Below the pieces are notes generated by a model that searched no databases, had not been told where the DNA came from, and saw only the letters and a list, made by a program, of their open reading frames with translations. From Halorientalis sp. LT38 (GTDB lineage Archaea > Halobacteriota > Halobacteria > Halobacteriales > Haloarculaceae), in contig NZ_JAYEZN010000001.1 in the NCBI RefSeq assembly GCF_037031225.1, positions 2,976,001 to 3,040,000 of the forward strand: 64,000 nucleotides of DNA. Direction: 5' to 3'. Positions 25,664 through 33,340 of the stretch are shown here, piece after piece (the first letter of the stretch is position 1; every line of letters begins with the position of its first letter). Position numbers and translations under genes: made by a program.

Positions 25664-25905
25664 GCCGAGCCATGCGAGGCTGGGCTCGAAAGACGCTACG
25701 CGTCTTTCGGCGTCCGCGCGAACGGAGTGAGCGCGGGCTCGTTGGAGCTTGCTCCGACGGCGTCTCCGCGAGCAGTGGCGAGCGGGGGCTTGTCGGAGCT
25801 TGCTCCGACGGCGTCTCCGCGAGCAGTGGCGAGCGGAGGCTCGGGAGGCGAGCGAAGCGAGTCTGCCGATGTCCCCGCGAACGGAGTGAGTCAGTCGGTG
25901 TCCGT
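25664..25905. repeat. Palindromic and tandem repeat cluster between divergent genes
   Basis: A 42-bp sequence occurs twice (25744-25785 and 25795-25836, offset 51 bp). Each contains the hairpin CGGAGC-TT-GCTCCG or its close copy. Nearby palindromes include CGAAAGACG...CGTCTTTCG (25687-25709) and GCGCGAACGGAGTGAGCGC-type words. The 507-bp gap between the ArlD/E gene and corA otherwise holds only the corA promoter and upstream ORF. Open frames crossing the repeats show unnatural Ala/Pro/Ser repeats and are not genes. Confidence 0.75.
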
Positions 25906-25935
25906 ACCCACGCCCCGGGCGAGGTCGCGTGAACG

Positions 25936-25940
25936 TTTAT
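25936..25940 (+). promoter_or_regulatory. TATA element upstream of corA leader ORF
   Basis: TTTAT within GAACGTTTATCAG lies 25-29 bp before the ATG at 25965. It predicts a transcript that begins at or next to that ATG, that is, a leaderless small ORF followed by corA. Confidence 0.5.
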
Positions 25941-25964
25941 CAGCCTGCCGCGACACGCGCGAGT

Positions 25965-26039
25965 ATGCACGCCACGCAGGGCCGCGGGCCCGAGTCGACC
26001 GGGAGCCGCGCCGCCACGCGCGGGAGGGCGGACCCGTGA
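25965..26039 (+). CDS. Possible 24-residue leader ORF coupled to corA
   Basis: ATG 25965 opens 24 codons rich in Gly, Arg and Thr and ends at TGA 26037-26039, sharing the bases GTGA with the corA start at 26036. The TATA element at 25936-25940 favours a transcript starting at this ATG. Such an overlap allows termination-reinitiation coupling. It may act as a leader controlling corA translation, or be an accident of a GC-rich leader; the sequence alone does not decide. Confidence 0.4.
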   Translation: MHATQGRGPESTGSRAATRGRADP

Positions 26040-27013
26040 TCGCGGCGCTCGTCTACGGGGCCGACGGCGTCACGGAGTACGACGACATCGCCGCGGCGAA
26101 GGCGGCGGCCGGGACGACCTGGGTCCGGGTGCGCGACGGGACGCCGGCGGAACTCGAATCCGTGGCGGAGACCTTCGGCGTCCACCCGCTGGTCGTCGAG
26201 GACGTCCGCAACAACGTGCGGGCCAAGACCCAGTCCTTCGACGGCTACGCGTTCACGCTGCTCAAGACCGTGGAACTCGCCCGGGGCGAGCAGTCCTTCG
26301 AAGACGAGGTTCGCGACGAGGCGGTGGGAATCTGCGTCGGAACCGACTGGGTCATCACGCTCGCAGCCGGGCCCGACGACCCGGTCGACAGGGTCTGGGA
26401 CGCCGTCGTCCGCGGCGACGAACGGCTGCTGGAACGCGGCCCCGACTTCACCGCTTACCGGATCGTCGACGTGATCGTCGACGAGTACTTCGCCGTCCTC
26501 GACGACATCGAGACCGACATCGAGGCCATCGAGGAGGCCGTCACCGTCTCGACCGACATCGAGACGCTCGAGGAGATCAACGCCCTCCGCCGGGACCTGC
26601 TCGCCTTCCGCAAGGTGGCCTGGCCCTGCCGGGAGGCCATCGGCGTCCTCGCCCGCGGGGACCCGCCACAGGTCCGCGAGGAGACCGAGAAGTACTACCG
26701 GGACGTCTACGACCACCTCGTCCAGGTCGTCGACCTCACCGAGACCTACCGGGACCTGACGACCGGCGCGCGCGACATCTACCTCAACACGCTCTCCCAG
26801 TCCACCAACGAGGTGATGAAGGTGCTGACGGTCATCGCGACCATCTTCCTCCCGCTGACCTTCGTCGCCGGCGTCTACGGGATGAACTTCGCCGAGAGCC
26901 CGTACAACATGCCCGAGTTGACCTGGCGATACGGCTACCCCGCCGTACTGGTCCTGATGGCCGTCATCACCGGCGCGATGCTCGTCTACTTCCAGCGGAA
27001 GGACTATCTATAG
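26036..27013 (+). CDS. corA: CorA-family Mg2+/Co2+ transporter
   Basis: A 325-residue protein with a large cytoplasmic N-terminal alpha/beta domain, a long helix carrying the acidic patch DDIETDIEAIEEAV, and two C-terminal membrane helices. The pore signature GMN is at residues 282-284 (VYGMNF). CorA pentamers import Mg2+ or Co2+. The start is GTG 26036 with GGAGG about 8 bp upstream (in CGGGAGGGCGGACCC); the frame is open far upstream but that part is repeat-derived and not coding. A 24-codon ORF overlaps its start. Confidence 0.92.
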   Translation: MIAALVYGADGVTEYDDIAAAKAAAGTTWVRVRDGTPAELESVAETFGVHPLVVEDVRNNVRAKTQSFDGYAFTLLKTVELARGEQSFEDEVRDEAVGICVGTDWVITLAAGPDDPVDRVWDAVVRGDERLLERGPDFTAYRIVDVIVDEYFAVLDDIETDIEAIEEAVTVSTDIETLEEINALRRDLLAFRKVAWPCREAIGVLARGDPPQVREETEKYYRDVYDHLVQVVDLTETYRDLTTGARDIYLNTLSQSTNEVMKVLTVIATIFLPLTFVAGVYGMNFAESPYNMPELTWRYGYPAVLVLMAVITGAMLVYFQRKDYL

Positions 27014-27070
27014 CTTTCGGCCGCCGACACCGATCGCGGGATTAAGTGACAGGATCGGATAGACCCGCCA

Positions 27071-27580
27071 ATGACCGGTTCTTCGCCCGATCGTTCGGCC
27101 ACCGGGGACGCCCGCGCCGTCTCCAACGTCGTTGGGGTCCTCCTCGTCGTGGCCATCGTCGTGCTCCTCGCGGCGGTCGTCGGGAACCTGGCACTCGGGT
27201 TCGGCGGGTCGATGGGCACGCCCGCGCCGACGTTCACCGTCGAGACCCAGTATCAGGCCGACGGCTCGGGCAACGACGACGACCGACCGTACCTCAACGT
27301 CACCCACACCGGCGGCGATACCGTCGACGGGACGAAGCTGTTCGTCGTCGATTCGGACGGCAACGAGGTGGCCTGGGCCGACGTGTGGACCGGCAGCGAG
27401 GAAGTCACGGCGACCGACTACGTTCACATCGACGGCCACGGGAGCGACGGCGCCCTCAACGCCGCCTGTCTGGGCGAGACGTACGAACTGATCTATCGCC
27501 CCGGCCCGGAGGCCTCACAGATCCTCCGGGAAGTGGAGATCGACCGGGCGGCGACCCCCCCGGCGGAGATCCACTGCTAG
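27071..27580 (+). CDS. Type IV pilin / archaellin N-terminal domain protein
   Basis: A 169-residue secreted protein. DARAVSNVVGVLLVVAIVVL at about residues 13-32 is a class III (prepilin) signal with the processing site before the hydrophobic helix. The rest is a beta-rich extracellular domain with one NVT sequon and two cysteines (ALNAACLG and the C-terminal Cys). It would be cut by PibD and assembled into an adhesion pilus. TATA-like sequence is not clear upstream. Its stop overlaps the stop of the convergent permease gene by four bases. Confidence 0.85.
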   Translation: MTGSSPDRSATGDARAVSNVVGVLLVVAIVVLLAAVVGNLALGFGGSMGTPAPTFTVETQYQADGSGNDDDRPYLNVTHTGGDTVDGTKLFVVDSDGNEVAWADVWTGSEEVTATDYVHIDGHGSDGALNAACLGETYELIYRPGPEASQILREVEIDRAATPPAEIHC

Positions 27581-28824
27581 CCCAGTGCCAGCGGCACCAG
27601 CAACACGCCCATCAGCGTCGCCCGTCGCGACCCGAACAGGGGCGGGAGCAGGCCGACGACCGTGGCGGCAGCGAAGATCCCGACCCCGATCGGACCGGCG
27701 AGGACGGCCGAGAGCGCGACCAGCAGCGCCAGCACGGCGACCGACAGGACCGCGTAGTCGATCGCGCCCACCACCGACAGGTACCGGTCACCCACCGTCG
27801 GCACGAGGACGAACCCGATCGCCGCGGCGAGTGCGACGCTCGCGAGCAGGAGGGGGAAGTGAAGCGGCGCGCCGCTCTCCTCCAGCGCGACGAGGACGCC
27901 CGTCCGCGGGGAGCCGAGCGCCCGGAGTGCCAGCAGCGCGAAGACCGTGTTCGCCGTGTTGACGCCGCTGGTGATCACGACGAATCCGCGCGCGCCGAAG
28001 CGGTACGGGACGGCGAGCAGCGCACCCGTGGCCGCGATGGCGCTGGAGACACCGGGGATGAACCCGACGACCGCCCCGGAGAGCGTCCCCGCGGCAGAGA
28101 GCCCACCCACCGCGGATTTCGAGAGCGCCATGGTCGCGTCGTCCTGGGGCGGGACGCCCTGGCCCCGCAACGCTTCGATCAGGACCGGGGCGCCGAACAG
28201 CCCGGCGAACAGCGGGGCGAGCGTCCCGCCGGCGCTCACCAGCCCGCCGGTCGGGAGGTCGAGCGTCACCAGTCCGAGGCCGCCGCTGGCCGCGAGCGCG
28301 AGGCCGGCACCGACTTTCCCGCGATAGGACCCCTCGGTGGTCACCAGCCCCACCGCGACGGCCGCCAGCACGACCGAGAGGTTGGCCCGAATCGTCGGAT
28401 AGACCGCCGTCACGAGTTCGGTGACCGGTACCGCGAGCGGGACCGCCAGCGCCACAGCCAGCCCGCTCCCGAGCGCCGACAGCCTGAGCGCTTCCCGGCC
28501 CCGACCGGCGAGCACGAGTTCGTGGCCGGGCAGGGCCGTCGCGGCCATCGCCGGGTCCGGCACGCCCAGCGCCAGCGCCGGGACGACGTCGAGGAACGTG
28601 TGAACGGTGCCGGCGGCCAGCATCGCCGCGCCGACGAGTCGCGGCGGGCCGGGGACCGACGCCGCGCCCGCGGCGAGCAGCAGCGCCATGTTGTTCGCGT
28701 GGAGCCCGGGGACGAGGCCGCTCACGACGCCGAGCGCCGCCCCGCCGAGGACGAACGCCAGCGCCGTGGCCGCCGCCGACGGTGCGACCGCGATCCGGAC
28801 GCCTGCCCAGGCCGAGACTCCCAT
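27577..28824 (-). CDS. TctA-like membrane permease (DUF112 family)
   Basis: A 415-residue protein with about ten to twelve hydrophobic helices. The N-terminal GLVPGLHANNMALLLAAG and the internal GFIPGVSSAIAATGALLA are the two inverted PG(L/V)xx(A/S) motifs of TctA, the large subunit of tripartite tricarboxylate transporters. No TctB or TctC partner lies next to it, as is usual for haloarchaeal members. Start ATG 28824 (MGVSAWAG) preferred over 28851. Substrate unknown. Confidence 0.85.
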   Translation of the reverse strand: MGVSAWAGVRIAVAPSAAATALAFVLGGAALGVVSGLVPGLHANNMALLLAAGAASVPGPPRLVGAAMLAAGTVHTFLDVVPALALGVPDPAMAATALPGHELVLAGRGREALRLSALGSGLAVALAVPLAVPVTELVTAVYPTIRANLSVVLAAVAVGLVTTEGSYRGKVGAGLALAASGGLGLVTLDLPTGGLVSAGGTLAPLFAGLFGAPVLIEALRGQGVPPQDDATMALSKSAVGGLSAAGTLSGAVVGFIPGVSSAIAATGALLAVPYRFGARGFVVITSGVNTANTVFALLALRALGSPRTGVLVALEESGAPLHFPLLLASVALAAAIGFVLVPTVGDRYLSVVGAIDYAVLSVAVLALLVALSAVLAGPIGVGIFAAATVVGLLPPLFGSRRATLMGVLLVPLALG

Positions 28825-28892
28825 CGAGCCGAGGTGGTCCCGGCTTCGCACTTAAGCCCTCGCTGGCCTGTCCCCCCTGGGCGGGCCTGTCT

Positions 28893-30869
28893 TCAGTCCT
28901 CGTCCGGCGCTCGCGTCTGGGTTCCGGGCGCCGGGTCCGACCGCGAGTCGGCCGCCTCGAGCACGGCGTCGATCGAGTGATCCCCGACGGAGTCTCCGCC
29001 GACGCCGACGAACTCGAAGCGAGCGCCCCCGCTCTCGCTGTCTGTGACGCGGACCTCCCAGCCGTGGGCGCTGGCGACGTCGGTGACGATCGAGAGCCCC
29101 AGTCCGGTCCCATCGTCGCTGGTGGTGTAGCCGTGATCGAGCACGTCGGACTTTTCCTCGTCGGGGATGCCGGCGCCGTCGTCGGCGACGAAGAAGCCCG
29201 TCCCGGCCTCGCGGTCGATCTCGCCGAGGGTGACGGTCACGCCGGCGCGACCGTCCGGGTCATCGGACTCTGTCCGATTGCCTGTCGAACCGTGTTCGAC
29301 AGCGTTCCGAAAGCAGTTCTCGAAGACGTTGAGCAGGCGGTCGGGGTCGGCCGGGACACGGAGATCGAGGTCGGCCTCGAGGGTCGCGTCGGCGGTGTCG
29401 ACGTTCGCCCAGGCCCGCTCGGCCAGGTCGGCGAGGTCGACGGACTCGGTCTCGGTGATCGCTTTGCCCTGCCGAGCCAGCGTCAGTGCGTCGTCGACGA
29501 TCGCGCCCATCCGCTGGTTGGCATCGCGGATCGTCTCGAGGTGTTCGACCGGGACCTCGACGGTCTCGGCGTCCGGGTCGGCCCGGTGCAGGCACAGTTC
29601 GACCGTGCCGTCGGAGACGTTGAGGGGGTTCCGGAGGTCGTGGGAGACGATGCCGGCGAACTCGTCGAGGCGTTCGTTCTGGTGTTCGAGCTTGGTCGTC
29701 TGCTGGACGAGGTTCTCCTTCTGGGCCTCCAGTTCCTGTTCGCGATCGCGGAGGACGCGCTCGCGGCGTTTCTGCCGGGTGATGTCGTGGAGCATGACGA
29801 CGTGGCCGACGACCGTCTCCCGGTCGGTCAGCGGCGAGACCGTGACCTCGTAACAGCGCTCGCCGTCTGCGCCGTCGATCCAGAGTTCGTCGGTGATCGC
29901 AGTCAGCTCGCGGTCGCCCCGGAGCACGTCCAGCAACGGGCCGCCGTCGACGATGGCATCGACGTCGACCACCGCGGCCACGGACCGACCGACCGGGCGG
30001 TTCACGCCCATCATCTCCTTGGCCGTCTCGTTGATGTCGACGATGCGATGGTCGGCGTCCAGCACCAGCACGCCGGCGTCCATCTCCTCGACGACGAAGT
30101 CACGGGCCATCAGGACGACCGAATCGGACCCGAGTCGAGAGAGCAGGCGGTCGAGGGGTATCATCCGGAGGAAGCGGACGCTCACGGTCGTCAGCAACGC
30201 GATCGTCCCGAACACCAGGAAGGTGAACGGGAGTGCGAGCATGTGGGGGACGGGGCTCAGGCCGGTGAACGTCGCCACGCTCGCGGACAGCTGGACGACG
30301 AATGTCACGATGAACAGGGCGCTCAGCTTGCGATAGACGTTCCGGGAGCGGCGGAACTTCTTGTACAGCAGCACGATACAGCCGAGGACCATCACCCACG
30401 AGAGCCCGGCCGCGAAGTAGGCGATCGGACCGAACGCGTACTCCAGTCGGTCGTAGGACCCCGCGTCGACCATCCGGGCGTCGAGATGGACCCGGGCGAG
30501 GTCGATGGCCAGCGCGTCGCCCAGCACGGCCACCGCGGCCGTCGCGAAGGGGAGGAGCAGGAGGGCTCGAACGCGCCGCGGCGTGACCAGATCGCTACGG
30601 CCGGTGTAGTGGAGCGTGAACACGGTGAGGCTGATCGGGAGGAAGATGGCAACCGGCGATCCGAACCGAACCAGTACCTCCGCCGTCGCCTGGTCCGCGG
30701 CCGAGACGATGAGCAACTGCGCGAACGCCCAGGCACTGACGGACAGCACGACGGCGACGAACCAGGTCTCGGCCTTGCTGTCACCCTGCCGCCACGTGAG
30801 GACCGCCACCGCCGCGCCTAACAGAGCCACGAGTATCAGCGGCACCGTGTACGGCGTGTACTGCCACAT
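28893..30869 (-). CDS. 7TM sensor histidine kinase with one PAS domain
   Basis: A 658-residue kinase starting MWQYTPYTVPLILVAL. HisKA_7TM membrane region (residues 5-225), PAS (about 245-360, ending MLHDITRQKRRE), coiled coil, HisKA with phospho-His410 (SHDLRNPLNV), HATPase with N box FRNAVEHGSTGN, G1 DDGAGIP and G2 GTGLGLSI. Start ATG 30869 is chosen by alignment with the kinases at 13,831 and 33,341, which also begin M..W/Q.PYTVP. It lies on the far side of the L1-L10-L12 operon from its paralog. One repeat unit with two hairpins is embedded in the N-box region. Confidence 0.93.
   Translation of the reverse strand: MWQYTPYTVPLILVALLGAAVAVLTWRQGDSKAETWFVAVVLSVSAWAFAQLLIVSAADQATAEVLVRFGSPVAIFLPISLTVFTLHYTGRSDLVTPRRVRALLLLPFATAAVAVLGDALAIDLARVHLDARMVDAGSYDRLEYAFGPIAYFAAGLSWVMVLGCIVLLYKKFRRSRNVYRKLSALFIVTFVVQLSASVATFTGLSPVPHMLALPFTFLVFGTIALLTTVSVRFLRMIPLDRLLSRLGSDSVVLMARDFVVEEMDAGVLVLDADHRIVDINETAKEMMGVNRPVGRSVAAVVDVDAIVDGGPLLDVLRGDRELTAITDELWIDGADGERCYEVTVSPLTDRETVVGHVVMLHDITRQKRRERVLRDREQELEAQKENLVQQTTKLEHQNERLDEFAGIVSHDLRNPLNVSDGTVELCLHRADPDAETVEVPVEHLETIRDANQRMGAIVDDALTLARQGKAITETESVDLADLAERAWANVDTADATLEADLDLRVPADPDRLLNVFENCFRNAVEHGSTGNRTESDDPDGRAGVTVTLGEIDREAGTGFFVADDGAGIPDEEKSDVLDHGYTTSDDGTGLGLSIVTDVASAHGWEVRVTDSESGGARFEFVGVGGDSVGDHSIDAVLEAADSRSDPAPGTQTRAPDED
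29261..29309. repeat. Hairpin repeat unit inside the kinase ATPase domain (one copy)
   Basis: Two hairpins follow each other inside the coding sequence: TCGGAC-TCT-GTCCGA and TGTCGAA-CCGTG-TTCGACA. The stretch 29276-29309 (34 bp) is identical to 33703-33736 in the paralogous kinase. The encoded residues are the N-box neighbourhood VEHGSTGNRTESDD. Confidence 0.75.
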
Positions 30870-31110
30870 CCCAGTCTCCCTCAATATTCCGGCTCATGGG
30901 ATTATAAGTAACCGGTCGAAATATCACGGCTGATTCTAGAGTCTCAGATGGAAGAAGGTGGGGCCAGCGTCCGAATTTTTCGGGGTCGGTATTTCGGATT
31001 CTGATTTCGAAGGCCCCTCGATTTCGGGCGGTGCGGTCCAGCGGTCCCGGGCGGTCCACTCGTCGTCCGATCGCTCGTCGAGGCGCGCTCTATGGCCCTG
31101 CCGCTATGGG

Positions 31111-31125
31111 GCGTGAAAAATGCGG
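31111..31125 (-). terminator. Probable terminator of the L1-L10-L12 operon
   Basis: On the minus strand the sequence CCGCATTTTTCACGC places a run of five T about 24-28 bases after the rpl12 stop. Archaeal RNA polymerase terminates at such oligo-T runs. No strong hairpin precedes it. Confidence 0.45.
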
Positions 31126-31143
31126 AGAATTGTGTGGCCGGAA

Positions 31144-31488
31144 TCAGCCGAACAGCTCGCCGAGGCCCTCGCCGTCGGCGTCGTCTTCCTCGTCGTCGCC
31201 CTCGTCTTCGGCTTCGGCTTCCTCCTCCTCGCCGCCCTCGTCGTCGTCGCCCTCTTCGAGTTCGGCGTCCGCACTGCCGCCAGCCGGGGCGGCCGCGCCG
31301 CCGGCCGGGACCGCGGCGGCCTGCTCGACGGCTTCCTCGATGTCGATGTCCTCCAGCGCGGCCACGAGGGCCTTGACGCGGGACTCTTCGACGTCGACGC
31401 CCGCTGCCTCGAGGACGCCCGTGATGTTGTCTTCGTTGATCTCTGCGTCGGTCTCGTTCAGGATGAGTGCTGCGTAAACGTATTCCAT
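31144..31488 (-). CDS. rpl12: 50S ribosomal protein P1 (archaeal L12)
   Basis: A 114-residue acidic stalk protein: [20 protein letters not shown], a helical dimerisation domain (1-58), an Ala/Gly hinge ([15 protein letters not shown]), a long Glu/Asp tail and the conserved C-terminal end GLGELFG that recruits translation factors. Last gene of the L1-L10-L12 operon, 31 bp after L10. Confidence 0.97.
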   Translation of the reverse strand: MEYVYAALILNETDAEINEDNITGVLEAAGVDVEESRVKALVAALEDIDIEEAVEQAAAVPAGGAAAPAGGSADAELEEGDDDEGGEEEEAEAEDEGDDEEDDADGEGLGELFG

Positions 31489-31519
31489 GGTTGTGTGTTT
31501 GGTTGCTGGTATTTAGTTG

Positions 31520-32566
31520 TTAGCCGAACATCGCGCCCATCGCGTCGCCCGCGTCGCCGTCGTCGTCATCGTCGTCGTCGGCGTCCTCGGGTTCGGCGTC
31601 GGCCGCGTCGCTTTCGTCCTCGTCGTCACCGCCCTCGTCGGCCTCGGCATCGGCCTCGGCGTCGGACTCGGCGGTCTCGACGTCCTGGAGCTCCTCGGGG
31701 AGCGCCTCGGGGTCGTCGATCTGGGCCGCGAGGGCCCGGACCTGCCCGTCTGCCTTGCTGACCAGGTCGGGCATGAGCTCCTCGTCCTCGATGGCGGCCT
31801 GGAGGCCGACGGACTTGGCCTCGCCGGCCCCCTTGCCGAGCAGCGAGCCGACCGTCTGGGCGGTCGGGTAGACGGCGTTGATCGAGAGGTTCTGCGCGGC
31901 CGCGGTGGCCGCCTCGATGTCCGCGCGGTACTCCTCGACGTCCAGTTCGAGTTCCTCGGGCTCGAAGACGACGCCGTCGGCGAACACGGCCTGCAGGTCG
32001 AGCCCGACTTCCTTGGGCTCGATGCCGAGTTCGCTCAAGACGTTGGCGAGCTGGCTGTCGACGACCTCGCCCGCTTCCAGCACCGTGGAGTCTGCCATGA
32101 CCTGGATCGACCCCTCCTGGATGCGCGCTTCGGCCCCGACGGCCTGCAGTTCACCGACGAACTGGCCCGGGTCCATCCCGGTGTCGCCCTCCGGAATCAC
32201 GATGTCGTTGGGAGCGACCTCGCCGTCGTTGATCGGCGCGGCGGTCTTCGACTCCTCGAGCTGCTGGAACAGCGTGAACGGGTTCGCGTTCGTGCCGATG
32301 AGGCCGACCTGGCCGCCGATGTACTCCGTCAGGTCCTCGAGTCCGTCGTCGACTTCGTCGAGGGCCCGCGCCATCAGCGTGTTGCGGCTGACGCGGAGTT
32401 CGGCCGTGCCGTGGAGGTTGCGTCGCATGGCCTGGAGCTGCCGGCTCGGAATGCCGGCGATGTTGACGATACCGATCGAGTCGTAGCTCTCCAGGGTGTC
32501 GACGAGCTCGTCGACCTCCTCCTTTTTCCACTGCGGAATCGTCTCGGTCTTGCGTTCTGCGCTCAT
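31520..32566 (-). CDS. rpl10: 50S ribosomal protein L10 (archaeal P0)
   Basis: A 348-residue stalk base protein. The N-terminal rRNA-binding domain ([19 protein letters not shown]...) contains [10 protein letters not shown]; the C-terminal half carries the P1-binding helices and a very acidic tail ending GDAMGAMFG, the same tail type as L12. Its ATG directly follows the L1 TAA (32567-32569) with no gap, giving tight translational coupling. Confidence 0.97.
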   Translation of the reverse strand: MSAERKTETIPQWKKEEVDELVDTLESYDSIGIVNIAGIPSRQLQAMRRNLHGTAELRVSRNTLMARALDEVDDGLEDLTEYIGGQVGLIGTNANPFTLFQQLEESKTAAPINDGEVAPNDIVIPEGDTGMDPGQFVGELQAVGAEARIQEGSIQVMADSTVLEAGEVVDSQLANVLSELGIEPKEVGLDLQAVFADGVVFEPEELELDVEEYRADIEAATAAAQNLSINAVYPTAQTVGSLLGKGAGEAKSVGLQAAIEDEELMPDLVSKADGQVRALAAQIDDPEALPEELQDVETAESDAEADAEADEGGDDEDESDAADAEPEDADDDDDDDGDAGDAMGAMFG

Positions 32567-33205
32567 TTAGGCCACCTCGACGGCGGGCCCCATCGTGGTC
32601 TTGACGAACATCGAGTCGATGTTCAGGGGACCCTTCTCGAGTTCGGCGTGCAGCCGACGCATGATGACGTCGATGTTGTCCGCGATGGCTTCGGCGTCCA
32701 TGTCCTCGGCGCCGACGCGCGTGTGGAAGGTCCGCCGGTCGCGGCTGCGGAGCTGCACCGTGTTTTTCATCCGTTCGACGACTTCGACGACGTCGTCGTC
32801 GGGGTCGAGCGGTTCGGGCATCTTCCCGCGCGGGCCGAGGACCGTCCCGAGATACCGACCGATGTCCTGCATCATGTCCTGCTCCGCGATGAAGAAGTCG
32901 GTCTCGTCGGCGAGGTCCTTGGCCGCGTCGTCGTCGTCGCCAAGCTCTTCGAGGTCGTCCCCGTCGAGCACGTCGTCGGCGACGTCTTCCGCGCGCAGGG
33001 CTGTCTCCCCTGCGGCGAAGACGACGATGTTTGTCTCCTGGCCCGTCCCTTCCGGCAGGACGACGCCAGTGTCGACGCGGTTCGACGGATCGTCGAGGTC
33101 TAGGTCGCGCAGATTGATCGCGAGGTCCACCGTCTCGCGGAAGTTCCGCTCCGGTGCGTCCTCGAGTGCGCTAGATACTGCTTGCTCTATGTCCTGATCT
33201 GCCAT
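32567..33205 (-). CDS. rpl1: 50S ribosomal protein L1
   Basis: A 212-residue L1 with the conserved [14 protein letters not shown] signature at the domain interface and the closing MVK-T-x-GP ([12 protein letters not shown]). It binds the L1 stalk of 23S rRNA. In several archaea it also represses its own mRNA (family knowledge). A GGAGG motif lies 5-11 bases before the ATG. First gene of the L1-L10-L12 operon. Confidence 0.97.
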   Translation of the reverse strand: MADQDIEQAVSSALEDAPERNFRETVDLAINLRDLDLDDPSNRVDTGVVLPEGTGQETNIVVFAAGETALRAEDVADDVLDGDDLEELGDDDDAAKDLADETDFFIAEQDMMQDIGRYLGTVLGPRGKMPEPLDPDDDVVEVVERMKNTVQLRSRDRRTFHTRVGAEDMDAEAIADNIDVIMRRLHAELEKGPLNIDSMFVKTTMGPAVEVA

Positions 33206-33296
33206 CGTTCACCTCCGTAGTACGCATGATGCTCCTACGGGTCAGTGAAACAGGCTACGCCTGTCTCGTCCGGAACGAAGCCGATGTGAAACTTAA
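33206..33296 (-). promoter_or_regulatory. Promoter and leader of the L1-L10-L12 operon, candidate L1 autoregulatory site
   Basis: On the minus strand TTTAAG (33291-33296) is a good TATA element, predicting a start near 33,266 and a leader of about 60 bases. Near its 5' end the leader has a hairpin ACAGGC-TAC-GCCTGT-type stem (33250-33264) and further on a CCGTA...TACGG pairing. Archaeal L1 binds an rRNA-like structure in its own mRNA; whether this is it cannot be decided without folding and comparison with 23S helix 77. Confidence 0.45.
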
Positions 33297-33340
33297 ACCC
33301 GTCGAACCGGGACCGAGGCGACGATTCGAGCCGACTGCCG

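Noticed and set aside
25046-26035. Upstream extension of the corA frame through the repeat cluster
   Set aside because: The extension is antisense to the ArlD/E gene and then runs through palindromes giving repeated SELAPTASPRAVASGG; GTG 26036 with GGAGG is a far better start.
27046-28980. Plus-strand frame of 644 codons across the pilin and the TctA-like permease
   Set aside because: Arg/Asp/Gln low-complexity sequence with no fold signal; the pilin signal peptide and the permease PG motifs identify the real genes.
28782-30821. Plus-strand frame of 679 codons opposite the sensor kinase
   Set aside because: Antisense shadow: the minus strand has 7TM, PAS, SHDLRNPL and DDGAGIP in order.
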